Shown here piece by piece: positions 54,684-64,000 of a stretch of DNA of 64,000 nt; position 1 is the stretch's first letter, and each line of letters starts with the position of its first letter. The DNA is from Plectosphaerella cucumerina (Eukaryota; Ascomycota; Sordariomycetes; Glomerellales; Plectosphaerellaceae), in contig JAGPXD010000001.1 in the NCBI GenBank assembly GCA_020746995.1, positions 6,572,001 to 6,636,000 of the forward strand, in the 5' to 3' direction. The position numbers and the translations under genes were made by a program. The notes under the pieces are model-generated. The model did no database searches. It had not been told where the DNA came from and was given only the letters and a program-made list of their open reading frames with translations.

Positions 54684-56004
54684 TCAAAAGAACGTTTCAT
54701 ACTTGGATTCATCTGAGATGGCATCAGGAGGCAGCTGTGAAAGCAGGAACGCGCGAAAAAAGGTCTTGTCCTGAATCTGCAGCGCCGCCATCGGTATCTG
54801 CAGGTGAGTTCGCCATAGCTCATTCAGCATCATCTTGAGCTTCTCCATATCTCGATCCGCGGTCTCTTTGTACAACCACACGTCCGGGAGGTACGCAAGA
54901 AAAACCAGGAAGTAGCCTAGGAGGATTAGAGCCCGAGGCCTCTCGAGCTGCACCAAGTCGATGAACTCTCGTGTCGGAATCATCGACGGCCAAGCTTTGA
55001 TCTTCAACTGGATCCAGAACTCATGACCAGGTAGTACCAAAGACCCGATGAGCTTGCCGATACTTTTGGCGACATGCCATAGCACAGGCTGATGCGGCAA
55101 GTCTTCGTCGTCGTCTTCCATGTGCAGCATAGCCTTGAGACCTGTCGGGATCGCGGCGGGAGCAGGGTAGTCGACGAATTCCCCTGCAGTGTAGAGTGTC
55201 GGTGGTGTACTGTTTGCCCTTGTTGGCTCATTCGAGACGTCTGATCTTTTTGCAAAGATCTTGGGCCCCATGGCTAAAGCCAGCCAGTTGGGCGTCCAGA
55301 GGCCGGTGTGCTCCGTCACGCGGTCCGCAGCAAACGAGGTGGCAGAGAGGAGCATTGAGGCCGCCATGACTGCCTGTTTGTTGTCGTCGGAGAGATTGGC
55401 CACTGCATGACGAAGGGTCCGAAACGCCTGATCTTTGTACCGCGCCACAGGAAGAGTTGTTGATTCCTGCTCCGTACAGCTGATGTGGATGCTGGCCACT
55501 GCCAGGATGGTGTCCATGAGGAAATGCTGCTGGAATGCGAGTCGAGGAAAGTCTTTCCGGAGGATGTTCAGCGCTCGATCTCCCAAGCTGAGGCTGTCGA
55601 CAAAGCACTCGACGGTGTCAGCGGTGTAGTGGTGTAGAAGCTGGAGGTTGCGGATCTCTCCGGCGCAAGGGCCCAGGTTGGGTGCCCAAGCCAAGGACGA
55701 TGGACTGATTGAGGTTGCTCCCACCAGTGGTATCAGCTTGGAGATTTGAGAGTTCTTTGAATTGTTCGACAAATCAAGTTGATGAGTGCCGGGCTTGCGG
55801 GTCGTCAGGTAGACGCAAGCCGTGTCCCGCTTGGTGCATGACCGGCATGATGGACGCCCCTCATCGCACTGCATCCCCAGTTAGCTGACCGGGTTGAACG
55901 GAAACGTCCCAAGGAGTACATGCCTTCACTTTTCTCGTCTTGCAGTTGACGCAGCCGGTCCTTGACTTGTGATGAGCTCTCATGTTGGATGTGTTCATCG
56001 ACAT
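54684..56004 (-). CDS. Zn2Cys6 fungal transcription factor, DUF3468 type
   Basis: Nuclear regulator. Exons 56004..55924 and 55868..54684 encode 421 aa. The zinc cluster RTGCVNCKTRKVKCDEGRPS and the following CRSCTKRDTACVY has cysteines 18, 21, 28, 35, 38 and 45 (CX2CX6CX6CX2CX6C) and is completed only when the exon ending VK joins the exon starting CDEG. The intron starts with GCATGT, not GT; no GT donor gives an open frame, so a GC-AG intron is inferred. An in-frame TGA just upstream fixes the start at or after 56004. The rest matches the fungal regulatory domain of this subgroup (HHYTADTVECFV, DTILAVASIHIS). Converges with the RTA1-like gene. Confidence 0.85.
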
Positions 56005-56449
56005 GGTTGTAGGTCATCCAAAACGACGTGAAGCTGCCAAACAAAGTCTCAGCCGCGTGAAATCGGTGGATGTTTAAGGCTGGAATCGGCACGAGAGGCT
56101 ACTAGCAATGACCCTCTCTTTCATCGGATGGTGCTAATTTGCCGTGCCGGGACAGCGGTAGATGCCGGCGGGGGCCAGTTGTGGCGGTGTTCGGGAAAAC
56201 GGCACCCTCAAACCGCTCTAATAATAACCCTGCACAGGCCTTGACTCGGAGGTTCGGACACTAAGACGTTGTAGGTGACCTCGATGAGAGGGTTCGACCT
56301 AGATAAGCCGGGGCCTGTGCCTGTTCGAGATCAGGAGAAGACATCCCCTCCTTTGACCAACCTGGATAGCTGCAACATTCACCAACAATCAACACTTAAC
56401 AGACAAAAACTTCATGATTGATCGAGAACCAGCTTCGCCATGTTTGACC
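56005..56449. other. Intergenic, regulator promoter and GH3 ... downstream flank boundary
   Basis: This 445-bp region holds the 5' flank of the Zn2Cys6 regulator and the 3' flank of the GH3 gene, both on the minus strand. Nothing else recognised. Confidence 0.45.
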
Positions 56450-59060
56450 TCAGACATGATTCCAAACAGACCCCTTAGTGACGGCAAACGGCGCCGCCTG
56501 ATCACCCACCACCACCCCGTACGTTCCCGGCTCCAGCCTCCACGACACCTCCTTCTCATCCCAGTAGCTGCATGCCACCTCAACATCCAGCTCAAATCCA
56601 ACAACCTTCGACTCTCCCGGCTGCAGCAAAACCTTGTCAAAGGCCTTCAGCTCCCTCTTCGGTCGCCAAACAGCCGCCCCCTCGTTCGGCGTGACGTACA
56701 TCTGCACCACCTCCTTCGCGGCAACAGAGCCCGTGTTCCTAACCTCGACCTCGACCTTGGCTTTTGGAACAGCACCCTGTTCATCCACTGTGACTTGGAG
56801 CCCCGAGTACTCGAATCTCGCGTATGAGAGGCCAAAGCCAAATGGCCAACGAACCCGGCCCTCCCTCTCGGGATGGCGGTACCCAACCTGGATGCCCTCG
56901 GCGTACTTGAGCGTGAAAGACCCATCCTTCTGCTTTGTGGCGGGGAAGTTTCCGAAGCTCGGCGAGTCGTCAATCGTCTTGAACCACGTCGTCGCCAACC
57001 GGCCGCTGGGCGACACAAAGCCCGAAAGCACATCGACAATGGCTCGCGTGCCCTCTTGTCCAGGGAAGTGGGCGAGTAGCACGGCATCGACGTCGTCGAC
57101 GAAGGCGCTCACGTCGATTGGATTGCCGGCATGCATGACTAGGACCGTCTTAGCCGAAGCGGCAGCAACAGCCTTGATGAGAGCCGACTGGTTCGCAGGC
57201 ATGCGGATGTCTTCAAGATCATACCCCTCGGACTCGTACTGCTCGTCGCGACCAGCGTATATGATGCTGACGTCCGAGTCGCGCGCAATGGCTACAGCCT
57301 CGGCGATGGCGGCATTTTCGTCATAGGCCTCTTCGAAGCAGAGCGACGCAGCGTAAGGCGTCGGCTCGCCCATGATGACCTTCTCAGGGCCGCGCATCTC
57401 CAGACGAATTGAGTACGAGACACCAGCTTCCATGGGGACCTGGACTCGGGACTCGAGAAGGATCTTGTTGAAGATGAACTGCTCGACAGGGATGTCGATC
57501 TTGGAGCCAGAATGAACCTGCTTATCGTTGACGAAGAGCTCAAAGGCGCCGGTGCACCGCACGGCGAGGGTGTGGTCGCCAGACGTCTCGGGGGTGAGCT
57601 TGGTCGTGATCTGGAGACGGGAAGTGGGAACCTCGACGCCGGGCTTGAACTCTCCCAGCATCCAGACCTCTGCCTTTTCCTGCTGCTCCTCAAGGACGGG
57701 CGACGAGGCAGCATCGTCGAAGAAGGTGACGTCGATGCCGGGCTTGCCGTTCTTCGAAACGAGCTTCGACGATTCCGCCACGGGGACGACGCGTCTCGTC
57801 CGCACGCCAGGAGCATACTTGACGTTACTCTCCCCGCCCTTGACTCTCTCCCTCCAGAGATCAATCGCGGGCACCTTGTACTGCGGCGTGCAAGAAGCGC
57901 TGCCACCGCCAGTGACAACCGCATTCCTGGCATACTCGCCAATGACAGCCAGCTTGGGCGTCTTGGCCGCAGCAACATCCAGCGGCAGAGCGCCCTTCTC
58001 GTTCTTGAGAAGCACGAGACCTCCCGTGGCGAGCTCCCACGCAATATCGTTGGTGTCCTTGTTGACGGTCGTCTTGCCGGCCTTGAGGTGCAGGCTTCGC
58101 TTGATCCTGTTGCGCAGCTCGAGCATCTTCAGCACGCGAGCGTCGAGCTCCTCCTGCGTCACGGCGCCGGACTTGACCGCCTCCGCGAGCCTGCCGCCCC
58201 TGAAGACGGGGAAGGGCATCTCGAGGTCCAGGCCGGCTTTGATCGGCTCGACGGTGCCGTGGGTTCCGAACCAGTCGGACATGGTGATGCCCTTGAAGCC
58301 CCATTCGCCGCGGAGGACCCTCGAGATGAGAGGGTTGTGCTCGCTGCAGTATGTGCCATCGACCTTGTTGTATCTGTGATCTGTCAGCTGCCGTTTCGAA
58401 TGTTTCTCTCCCGATTGACTTACGCCATCATCACGCCGTCCGGCTCCGATGTCCGCAGAAGGTGTTGCCACGCAGCGAGGTAGATCTCCCTCACAGTCCG
58501 TGAGTCGATCGACTCCTGCACGTCGTAAAAGTGCCTTGCCGTCTCCGAGTCATTGCACACGAAGTGCTTTGGGCATGCACCCTGGCCCTCAGCGCGGAGA
58601 CCATTGACGACGGCACCTGCCAGCTGGCCAGAGAGCAGAGGGTCCTCGCTCATGCATTCGAAGTTGCGTCCGGCGCGAGGGTCGCGGTGGATGTTGATCG
58701 TGGGGCCGAGCACGACCTGGGCGCCCTTGAGGCGCGACTGGCGTGCAAGCTCGCCGCCCAGACGCTGGAGAAGCTCCGAGTCCCATGTCGCGCCGTAGCA
58801 GGCCGTGTTGGGGAAGCATGGCGTCGTGGCGTCGCTGGTCATGTCGTGCTCCCGGATGCCGCTGACCGAGTCGGCCACCTGAGGGAGTCAGTTTTGCTGA
58901 AAGGCTTGAGAGGATGCGAACTTACGTGAAGTGGTGGGATCCCGACGCGCTCAGCGCCGCCCCCTGCGGAGAAGTGCATGCCCGAGAGAAGCTTAATCTT
59001 CTCCTCGAGGGTCAGCTCCCCGAGGAGGGTTGTGTAGTCGATGTCTGCTGCGGAACCCAT
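56450..59060 (-). CDS. GH3 beta-glucosidase with PA14 insert
   Basis: Glycoside hydrolase family 3 enzyme removing terminal beta-D-glucose from cellobiose or aryl/steroid glucosides. Exons 59060..58926, 58878..58424 and 58373..56450 encode 837 aa. Order: (beta/alpha)8 barrel with KHFVCNDSE and the nucleophile Asp230 in TMSDWFGTH; alpha/beta sandwich with VLLKNEKGALPL; a PA14 domain at about residues 395-500 (TPETSGDHTLAVRCTGAFEL); sandwich continued; C-terminal fibronectin-III-like domain (VRNTGSVAAKEVVQMYV). No signal peptide (MGSAADIDYTTLLGELTLE), so probably intracellular or unconventionally released, as for the fungal bglH/K group. Both introns keep phase. Confidence 0.93.
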
Positions 59061-59522
59061 GTTGCTTGCTGGAAGGTGATGGGAGATGTGTGTATCGATC
59101 GGATTAGGACATACCTTACTGCAACGAACCACAGCTCCCTTTTCATCAAAAGATCGTTGACGACTCTCGAGGTGGTTGTCGGGGAAGTCGGGACGTCGGC
59201 TCCCCACATCCCGATGCCCGACTTTCGCTGGTCCCCCGCATTGTCATGCTCGGTGTGGGCGGCCACAAGGCACCTCGGAACTCCCGGGGTACTCATGCGC
59301 AACATCGGAGGATGGGGAACACGCTGTCCGTCGGCCAAAAAACGGGGACAGTTGGGGTTGCCCCTGTAGCGGCGAACTTTCAGGCCGGTCTGCGCGGGGG
59401 TTGTGGAATTCAGGGGCGAACACTGACATTGCACCCGGCTTCAGCACCCGGCAACACAACGGAACAGGTCGAGGTGCATATTGAACGAAGATGCAGGAAC
59501 AGTTCGATTCACAGCATTCTAT
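59061..59522. other. Intergenic, GH3 promoter region
   Basis: This 462-bp region holds the 5' flank of the GH3 gene and the 3' flank of the DUF3500 gene. No accepted gene. Confidence 0.45.
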
Positions 59523-60855
59523 CTACCCCTCCCAAACAAACCCCTGCTCAGCGCCCTCCATCAGCGGCCTCAGCGCCATCCCATAGTCCCCCCCATTCGG
59601 CGTCCTCAGCAGCGTGTGAATATGGAACTTCGCCGGCTCCTTGTTCGTCAAGAACACGCCCGAATGATGATCAAACTCGATAATCACCACCGGGCTCTGA
59701 ATCCTGTAGTAAAACGCATCATCGTCGCCAAAGCCCCCGATCCAGCAAAAGTACGTCTCCTTGAACCATGACTTCACCTCCTTCAGGCGCATGTCGCGCG
59801 CTTTCTCGGGCAGGTAGAGGAGGTACTGGAAGGCGATTTGCGCGACGAGATCCTGCTGTTCCGGCGTCATGTCGCCGACCAGGACGCCTTCATAGGGCAC
59901 GATGCGGTTGTCGCGGTAGGCGCCGCAGAGATGGCGCTGGTCGTCATGGTTCCAGCGCCCGTGGGGCATGGCGTGGTCTTTGAGGAGCTTGTAGACCTGG
60001 GCCTTGGCCTGCTTTTCTGCGGAGAGGCTCTGCATTAGGCGCAGGCCTAGGGATTCCTCAACGTGGAGTATGCGGGTGTTCGCATCGGGGTGCTCGGGGT
60101 TGTCGATGACGTTTGGCTCGGCGCCGGTGAACCATGGCGAAATGATGATTTGAGAGCGATAGAGGAGGATGTTGAGACAGAGGTGGTGGCCGTAGAAGGA
60201 GAAGCCCCAGGGCGCTGTCGTCGAGGGATTGCCGAACAGGACGAAGTTGTAGGAGAACTCGTTGCAGACCTTCTGAACCTGGACGAGCTCTCCGAGGAAA
60301 CCGTTGATGCGCATTGCGCCGATCGCCTTTTCATAGCCCTCGGGTGAAAGTGTCGTCTCGAGGACTTTCAGAATAGCCTCGCGCGTGGCCGGCTCAAGCT
60401 CGTCAAGACGCAGCCCCTTGTCGCTGAGCAGGAACTCGGGGTTCGACCATGAGCGCCACTCTGGCGAGTCAATGTGGTAGCTGACCGTGGCGCGTTGCTC
60501 CTCGGTCAGCATTGCCAGGAGAGCAGAGGTAGCGTCGACAATGGAGTCAATCGGAACGCCATCGTCCTGAATCTTGAACAGGTCTGGTCGCACGTTGCCT
60601 GGTCACTTTGTCAGTCAAGCTCTCAGTTTTCATCGTGTCGCACTGACCGTCGGTGGTGATGCCCCTGAAAGGCTCCGCGAACAATCTCCTCCAGTGCAGG
60701 TAGAGCGCGTGCAGCCATGGGGGCTGACCGTCGCGTTTGAACTCTTCGGCGTATTCGTGCGCATCCTGCTTTCGCATCGTCGCGAAGCGCGGGATGCTGA
60801 TGTCAGGGAGGAATTGGCGGTACTCGCCCTGAGGGCTGGATTCGTTGGTCGTCAT
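59523..60855 (-). CDS. DUF3500-family protein
   Basis: Conserved protein of unknown activity found in fungi and bacteria. Exons 60855..60648 and 60598..59523 encode 427 aa; the intron (GTCAGT...GACCAG) keeps phase and yields TTDGNVRPDLF. Family features recalled for DUF3500: ALLAMLTEEQRATVSYHIDS, GFLGELVQVQKVCNEFSYNF, WGFSFYGHHLCLNILLY, IISPWFTGAEPN and the C-terminal IIEFDHHSGVFL with KFHIHTLLRTPNGGDYG. The conserved His (GHH, DHH, HIH) suggest a metal-binding site, which is inference. No signal peptide. Divergent from the FAH-family gene (475 bp), so the two may be co-regulated. Confidence 0.85.
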
Positions 60856-61330
60856 GATCGTCTTGGTCTCGCTGGATGGTGTCGATCTCAACTATTGTCG
60901 TGGTGGTGCTTCGATCCGAGTAGTTTCTCGCACTGCCATGCCTGCCATGCGACAGGATACACGAGCTTGCCGACTGCCGACTTCGACTTGCCATACAATT
61001 GTTTCCCCGCAGTGACTGCGCTCCGGACCAAGGGGGAGCACGCTGCGGAGGCACCGGATATCCCGAGAACCCCTGCTCCGGCACCCCAAGACGGATCTTT
61101 CCAGGGCTGGACCCCTAAACGCGGCGTCGGGGTAGCTGCTGCCGGCGAGCTCCCGGCTTCAGGCTCGGCTTTTGATGTGCCGTCCACATCCTCAATGCCC
61201 TCGTCCACTCGAGCTAAGACCTCGACCTTCAATAGCATTTTGCATCTCTTCATGAGCTGATTTCTTGATTGCCGAGCCAATTCCGACGTTCTCACTCATG
61301 TCATCGTTTGCCAGCCGGAAACTCGCCAAC
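60856..61330. other. Divergent intergenic region DUF3500 / FAH-family gene
   Basis: This 475-bp region is shared by two divergent genes. A GC-rich stretch sits at about 61060-61170. An in-frame ATG at 61298 could extend the FAH-family protein by 11 residues. Confidence 0.45.
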
Positions 61331-62415
61331 ATGTCGATCCCCTCGTTCAAACGCAGGTTCCCCCTCGAGCGGTGCCGGCGACTCCAAACTGACACCTCGC
61401 AGGCCTCGTTCGCTTCGTCCCACGATCCGATCCTTCGAAGATTCTCCTCGGCGAGCCCCAGTCGGAATCCGTTGACGTGGGCCTCACACTCCGAAAGGGC
61501 CAAGACGTCCCTGTCGTCGTTTGGTCTGGCTCGTCCGTGCTCGCGCCCGGCGCAAAGACGTCGCAGCATGAAGTCATCGAGCGCGTGCTCTCTCCTGTCG
61601 CCCCGAACGAGGTTGGCACCATCCGGTGCATTGGTCTGAATGTGAGTTGCGCAGAACCACCATCACTTGATAGAAGCTGACGTCGATTCTGCAGTATGTC
61701 CAACACGCCAAGGAGGTCAAGATGGCCATCCCGACGATACCGACTGTGTTTCTGTGGGTCGTTGCACGACCTTCGATCACCAGACACAACTAACAACCAC
61801 CGCAGGAAGCCCAACACATCCCTCGGCGACCCCTGGCCCGAGCCAACCCTTCTGCCCAAGCTCACGCAGGCCGATGACACCGGCGACTACGAGTCGGAGC
61901 TGGCAGTGGTTATCGGAAAGACGTGCAAGGACGTCTCCGAGGAGGACGCCCTCGATTACGTCCTGGGGTACACCGCCGCAAACGACGTGTCGAGCCGCGC
62001 GAGCCAGTTCTCCCAGACACAGTGGTGCTTCTCCAAGGGCTTCGACGGCTCGTGTCCGCTGGGGCCCACCCTGGTGTCGAAAGAGTTGATCCCGGACGCA
62101 AGCAAGCTGCGCGTCCGCGGGCTGAAGAACGGGGACGTCATCCAAGACTGCGAAACCACGTACGTCCCGCCCTGACCCGATTTAGCGGACCATCGCTGAC
62201 ATTCCCACAGCGACCTGATCTTCTCCATTGCTAAGCTGGTCAGCTTCGTTTCGCAAGGCACGACTCTGCCGCCTGGCACTGTCATCATCACCGGAACCCC
62301 GGCTGGTGTCGGCGCTGGACGCGAGCCCGCTGTGAGGATCCGGGACGGAGACGAGTTTGCCGTTGAGATCCTGCCGCATATCGGAACCCTTGTCAACGTC
62401 TTTAAGAACGCATAA
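61331..62415 (+). CDS. Fumarylacetoacetate-hydrolase-family enzyme (FAHD-like)
   Basis: Metal-dependent hydrolase/decarboxylase/isomerase acting on acylpyruvate-like or fumarylacetoacetate-like catabolites. Exons 61331..61352, 61403..61641, 61695..61753, 61806..62159 and 62211..62415 encode 292 aa. Typical: FKRLVRFVPRSDPSKILLGE, VGTIRCIGLNYVQHAKEVKM, FLKPNTSLGDPWP, the acidic metal-site region DYESELAVVIGK, YTAANDVSSR and VIITGTPAGVGAG. The first exon is 22 nt. Its junction works only with a GC donor (GCAGGT), because all GT donors give the wrong frame and a TGA at 61390 blocks an unspliced start; the resulting FKRLVRF matches the family. Adjacent to DUF3500 (divergent) and a regulator (convergent, 41 bp). 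Confidence 0.85.
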
Positions 62416-62456
62416 TACGCGACCCAGTAGATGAATAGACAAGACATCCTTGCTGC
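62416..62456. other. 41-bp convergent gap
   Basis: Only 41 bp separate the stop codons of the FAH-family gene and the regulator, so their 3' UTRs must overlap. Confidence 0.5.
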
Positions 62457-64000
62457 TCACGGATGACCTTGTTGCATGAATGCGGCAGCCGGGATCTCAA
62501 TATCGGCCATCTGGAACGCCATGTCGAGATCAATTTCCCCGTCGAGGAAGTCCAAAGGACCCCAGTAATGGCTGAGCAGCATTGGACCCTCGGAGCCAAA
62601 GCCTGCGAGGGCAGGGTCTGGCGTTGACGGAACAGTCCCTTTCGCCTTCTCCTTGGCGCGACGCAGCAGCTTTGCGGATTCCAGCGCGACGACGCATTCA
62701 TCCATGATTTCAAGGATCTCAATGGCCATGTCTACCCGTCGGAGAAGGGGCTGGCTTTCTTCTTCGGTGGCCTCGCGCATGACGTAAACGAGTATGATCG
62801 AGGCAGCGAAGACGGTGTATGTCGTGTTGTAGAACCTGTGCGCCGTGAGCAATGGAGCAAATCGATCAGATTGTCAGTGAGAACCTACCAGGTCCGGAAG
62901 AAATCGTTGTGCTCGTATGTTTGGTAAATGATGTCAATGGTCTTGGAGGCGGAGTCAAGATACTTCTGAGTCGCCTCTCGAGCCCCAGGAATGGCAGCCC
63001 GTTCCGTCGCTGAGGACTTGAGAAGTAGTGATCCGAAAAGAAGGATCCTCAAGTTATGGTATCCTACCTGCTGTCAGACAGGAAGACGGGTAGCGACCAG
63101 CGATTGAGACAGAACGTACGGATGTTCAACACCAACTTCTGGCGCTTCACCCACTGTGGATCTTTGGCTGCACGCAAAGATGATGTAGGTGCGCCAGCTG
63201 GGGCGTGGACGTTGGGTCGGACGGCCTCGGGCAGCCCCTCGACCCACCGGTCTAGATCCTGCTCTATCCGGTGAACCGTCGCGACTGTCCGGGCTATTGT
63301 TTCGTCTGAGAGGTAGATACTGAGGCAGATGGCCCTTGTGATTCTCGAAAAGTCCACCATGCACTTGATGATGGCACAATGAGGAGGGTCCAGGAGCTCA
63401 GGGCGGCTGTTGTCGGTGTCGGGGGCGCCTCGGATCAGGGGGTATTGACGGTTGTGGAAGAGGTCGGCGCCCAGGGTATCAGGTCTTCCCATAGCAAACG
63501 ACATTTCGCTGGGATTTGTTAGGACTGACAATTCATGAGAAGGTGGCAACTTACGTCTCAAGTGAGTACAGGCCCCTGCGAAGGTTAGGGTCAGCCAGAT
63601 TCGAGCTGTGGTGCTGTGCCGGGACTCACCACCACGTCCTTGACTCTGCCCTCCGCTGTGCTGGGTCGACCTTGGTATTCGGCCCCGGCTCACGGTTAAT
63701 TCCCATGGCGAGCGCCGTCCTGACGGCAAGGCCAACGTACATGTACGAGACTGTTCGGAGGCAGTCAGTACGACTCACGGCGCCAAAGAGCAAGGCGACA
63801 TACGATGAGGGCTGAGCTCGTTCTGGCACACCTTGGCGAGAAGAAAGTAGGCATGGACCATGTCGAGGTTCGTCACCATGCCGAGCTTGTTGCAGTGCTC
63901 CTTCGCCACCTCGAAGAACTTGCGACTCCACTGAAGGTTGCCGATGCCGTCGATGGGCTCGTCATCCCGCACGCCGATTAGCGCCCCGAGCGAAAGCACG
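62457..64000 (-). CDS. Fungal-specific transcription factor, C-terminal part
   Basis: Regulator with the fungal transcription-factor domain; its N-terminus and presumed Zn2Cys6 cluster lie beyond 64000. Exons: 64000..63804 (open at the edge), 63750..63630, 63575..63555 (21 nt), 63508..63120, 63063..62889 and 62835..62457. All junctions keep phase. The middle-homology core reads LAVRTALAMGINREPG, then ESRTWWGLYSLETEMSFAMGRP, the latter assembled across three exons including the 21-nt one, which supports the model. The helical C-terminus ends FMQQGHP. At the acceptor of exon 63063, the second AG (GGTAG) rather than the first (AGCAG) keeps phase. Position suggests control of the FAH, DUF3500 or GH3 genes, unproven. 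Confidence 0.85.

Overview
The window is nuclear DNA of a filamentous ascomycete (Pezizomycotina, most likely a Sordariomycete). Genes lie on both strands and carry short introns of about 45-75 nt with GT(A/G)NGT donors and CT(A/G)AC branch sites. Spacing is 0.1-1.7 kb, with no operons, and the coding DNA is GC-rich in third positions. Protein families also point this way: Zn2Cys6 regulators, MFS permeases, P450s, RTA1 and PTH11-like proteins, DUF3500, quinate catabolism. Gene models were built by hand by matching splice sites, reading phase and family motifs. I found 32 genes: 30 protein-coding models (two cut by the window ends), one P450 with an interrupted frame, and one intron-containing tRNA-Arg(CCU).

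Left part (1-26 kb), metabolic and accessory genes: a P450 cut by the left edge, an APH-type kinase, a multi-pass membrane protein, a HIT hydrolase, a second P450 whose frame is broken by one base, and tRNA-Arg. Then come a quinate-type permease, a polyamine/drug-type MFS protein, an NmrA-like reductase converging on a Zn2Cys6 regulator, an alpha-glucoside-type permease, myo-inositol oxygenase, and a 3-dehydroshikimate dehydratase (QutC/QA-4 type). Two quinate-pathway functions (uptake and dehydroshikimate dehydration) therefore lie 13 kb apart, separated by other sugar and polyol functions; the other qa/qut enzymes are absent.

Middle part (26-48 kb), housekeeping block: two small membrane proteins, SEC7 (Golgi Arf-GEF), pyruvate dehydrogenase E2, HSM3, RPC31, NUP49 and FIP1, mostly in divergent pairs. 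It is interrupted at about 36-41.8 kb by an orphan segment with a Cys-rich F-box-like protein, an unknown 259-aa protein, short tandem repeats, a decayed tRNA-like sequence and a small secreted cysteine-rich protein.

Right part (48-64 kb), accessory genes: a PTH11-like/rhodopsin-domain membrane protein, a secreted berberine-bridge-type FAD oxidase, an RTA1-family protein, a Zn2Cys6 regulator, a GH3 beta-glucosidase with a PA14 insert, a DUF3500 protein, a fumarylacetoacetate-hydrolase-family enzyme, and the C-terminal part of another fungal regulator cut by the right edge.

I found no CRISPR array, rRNA gene, intact transposon or virus-derived sequence, and nothing that amounts to a clearly new system. 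The best leads are the orphan segment with its candidate effector, the NmrA/Zn2Cys6 pair, three GC-AG introns, a zinc cluster assembled from three exons including a 29-nt one, and the one-base frame break in the second P450.
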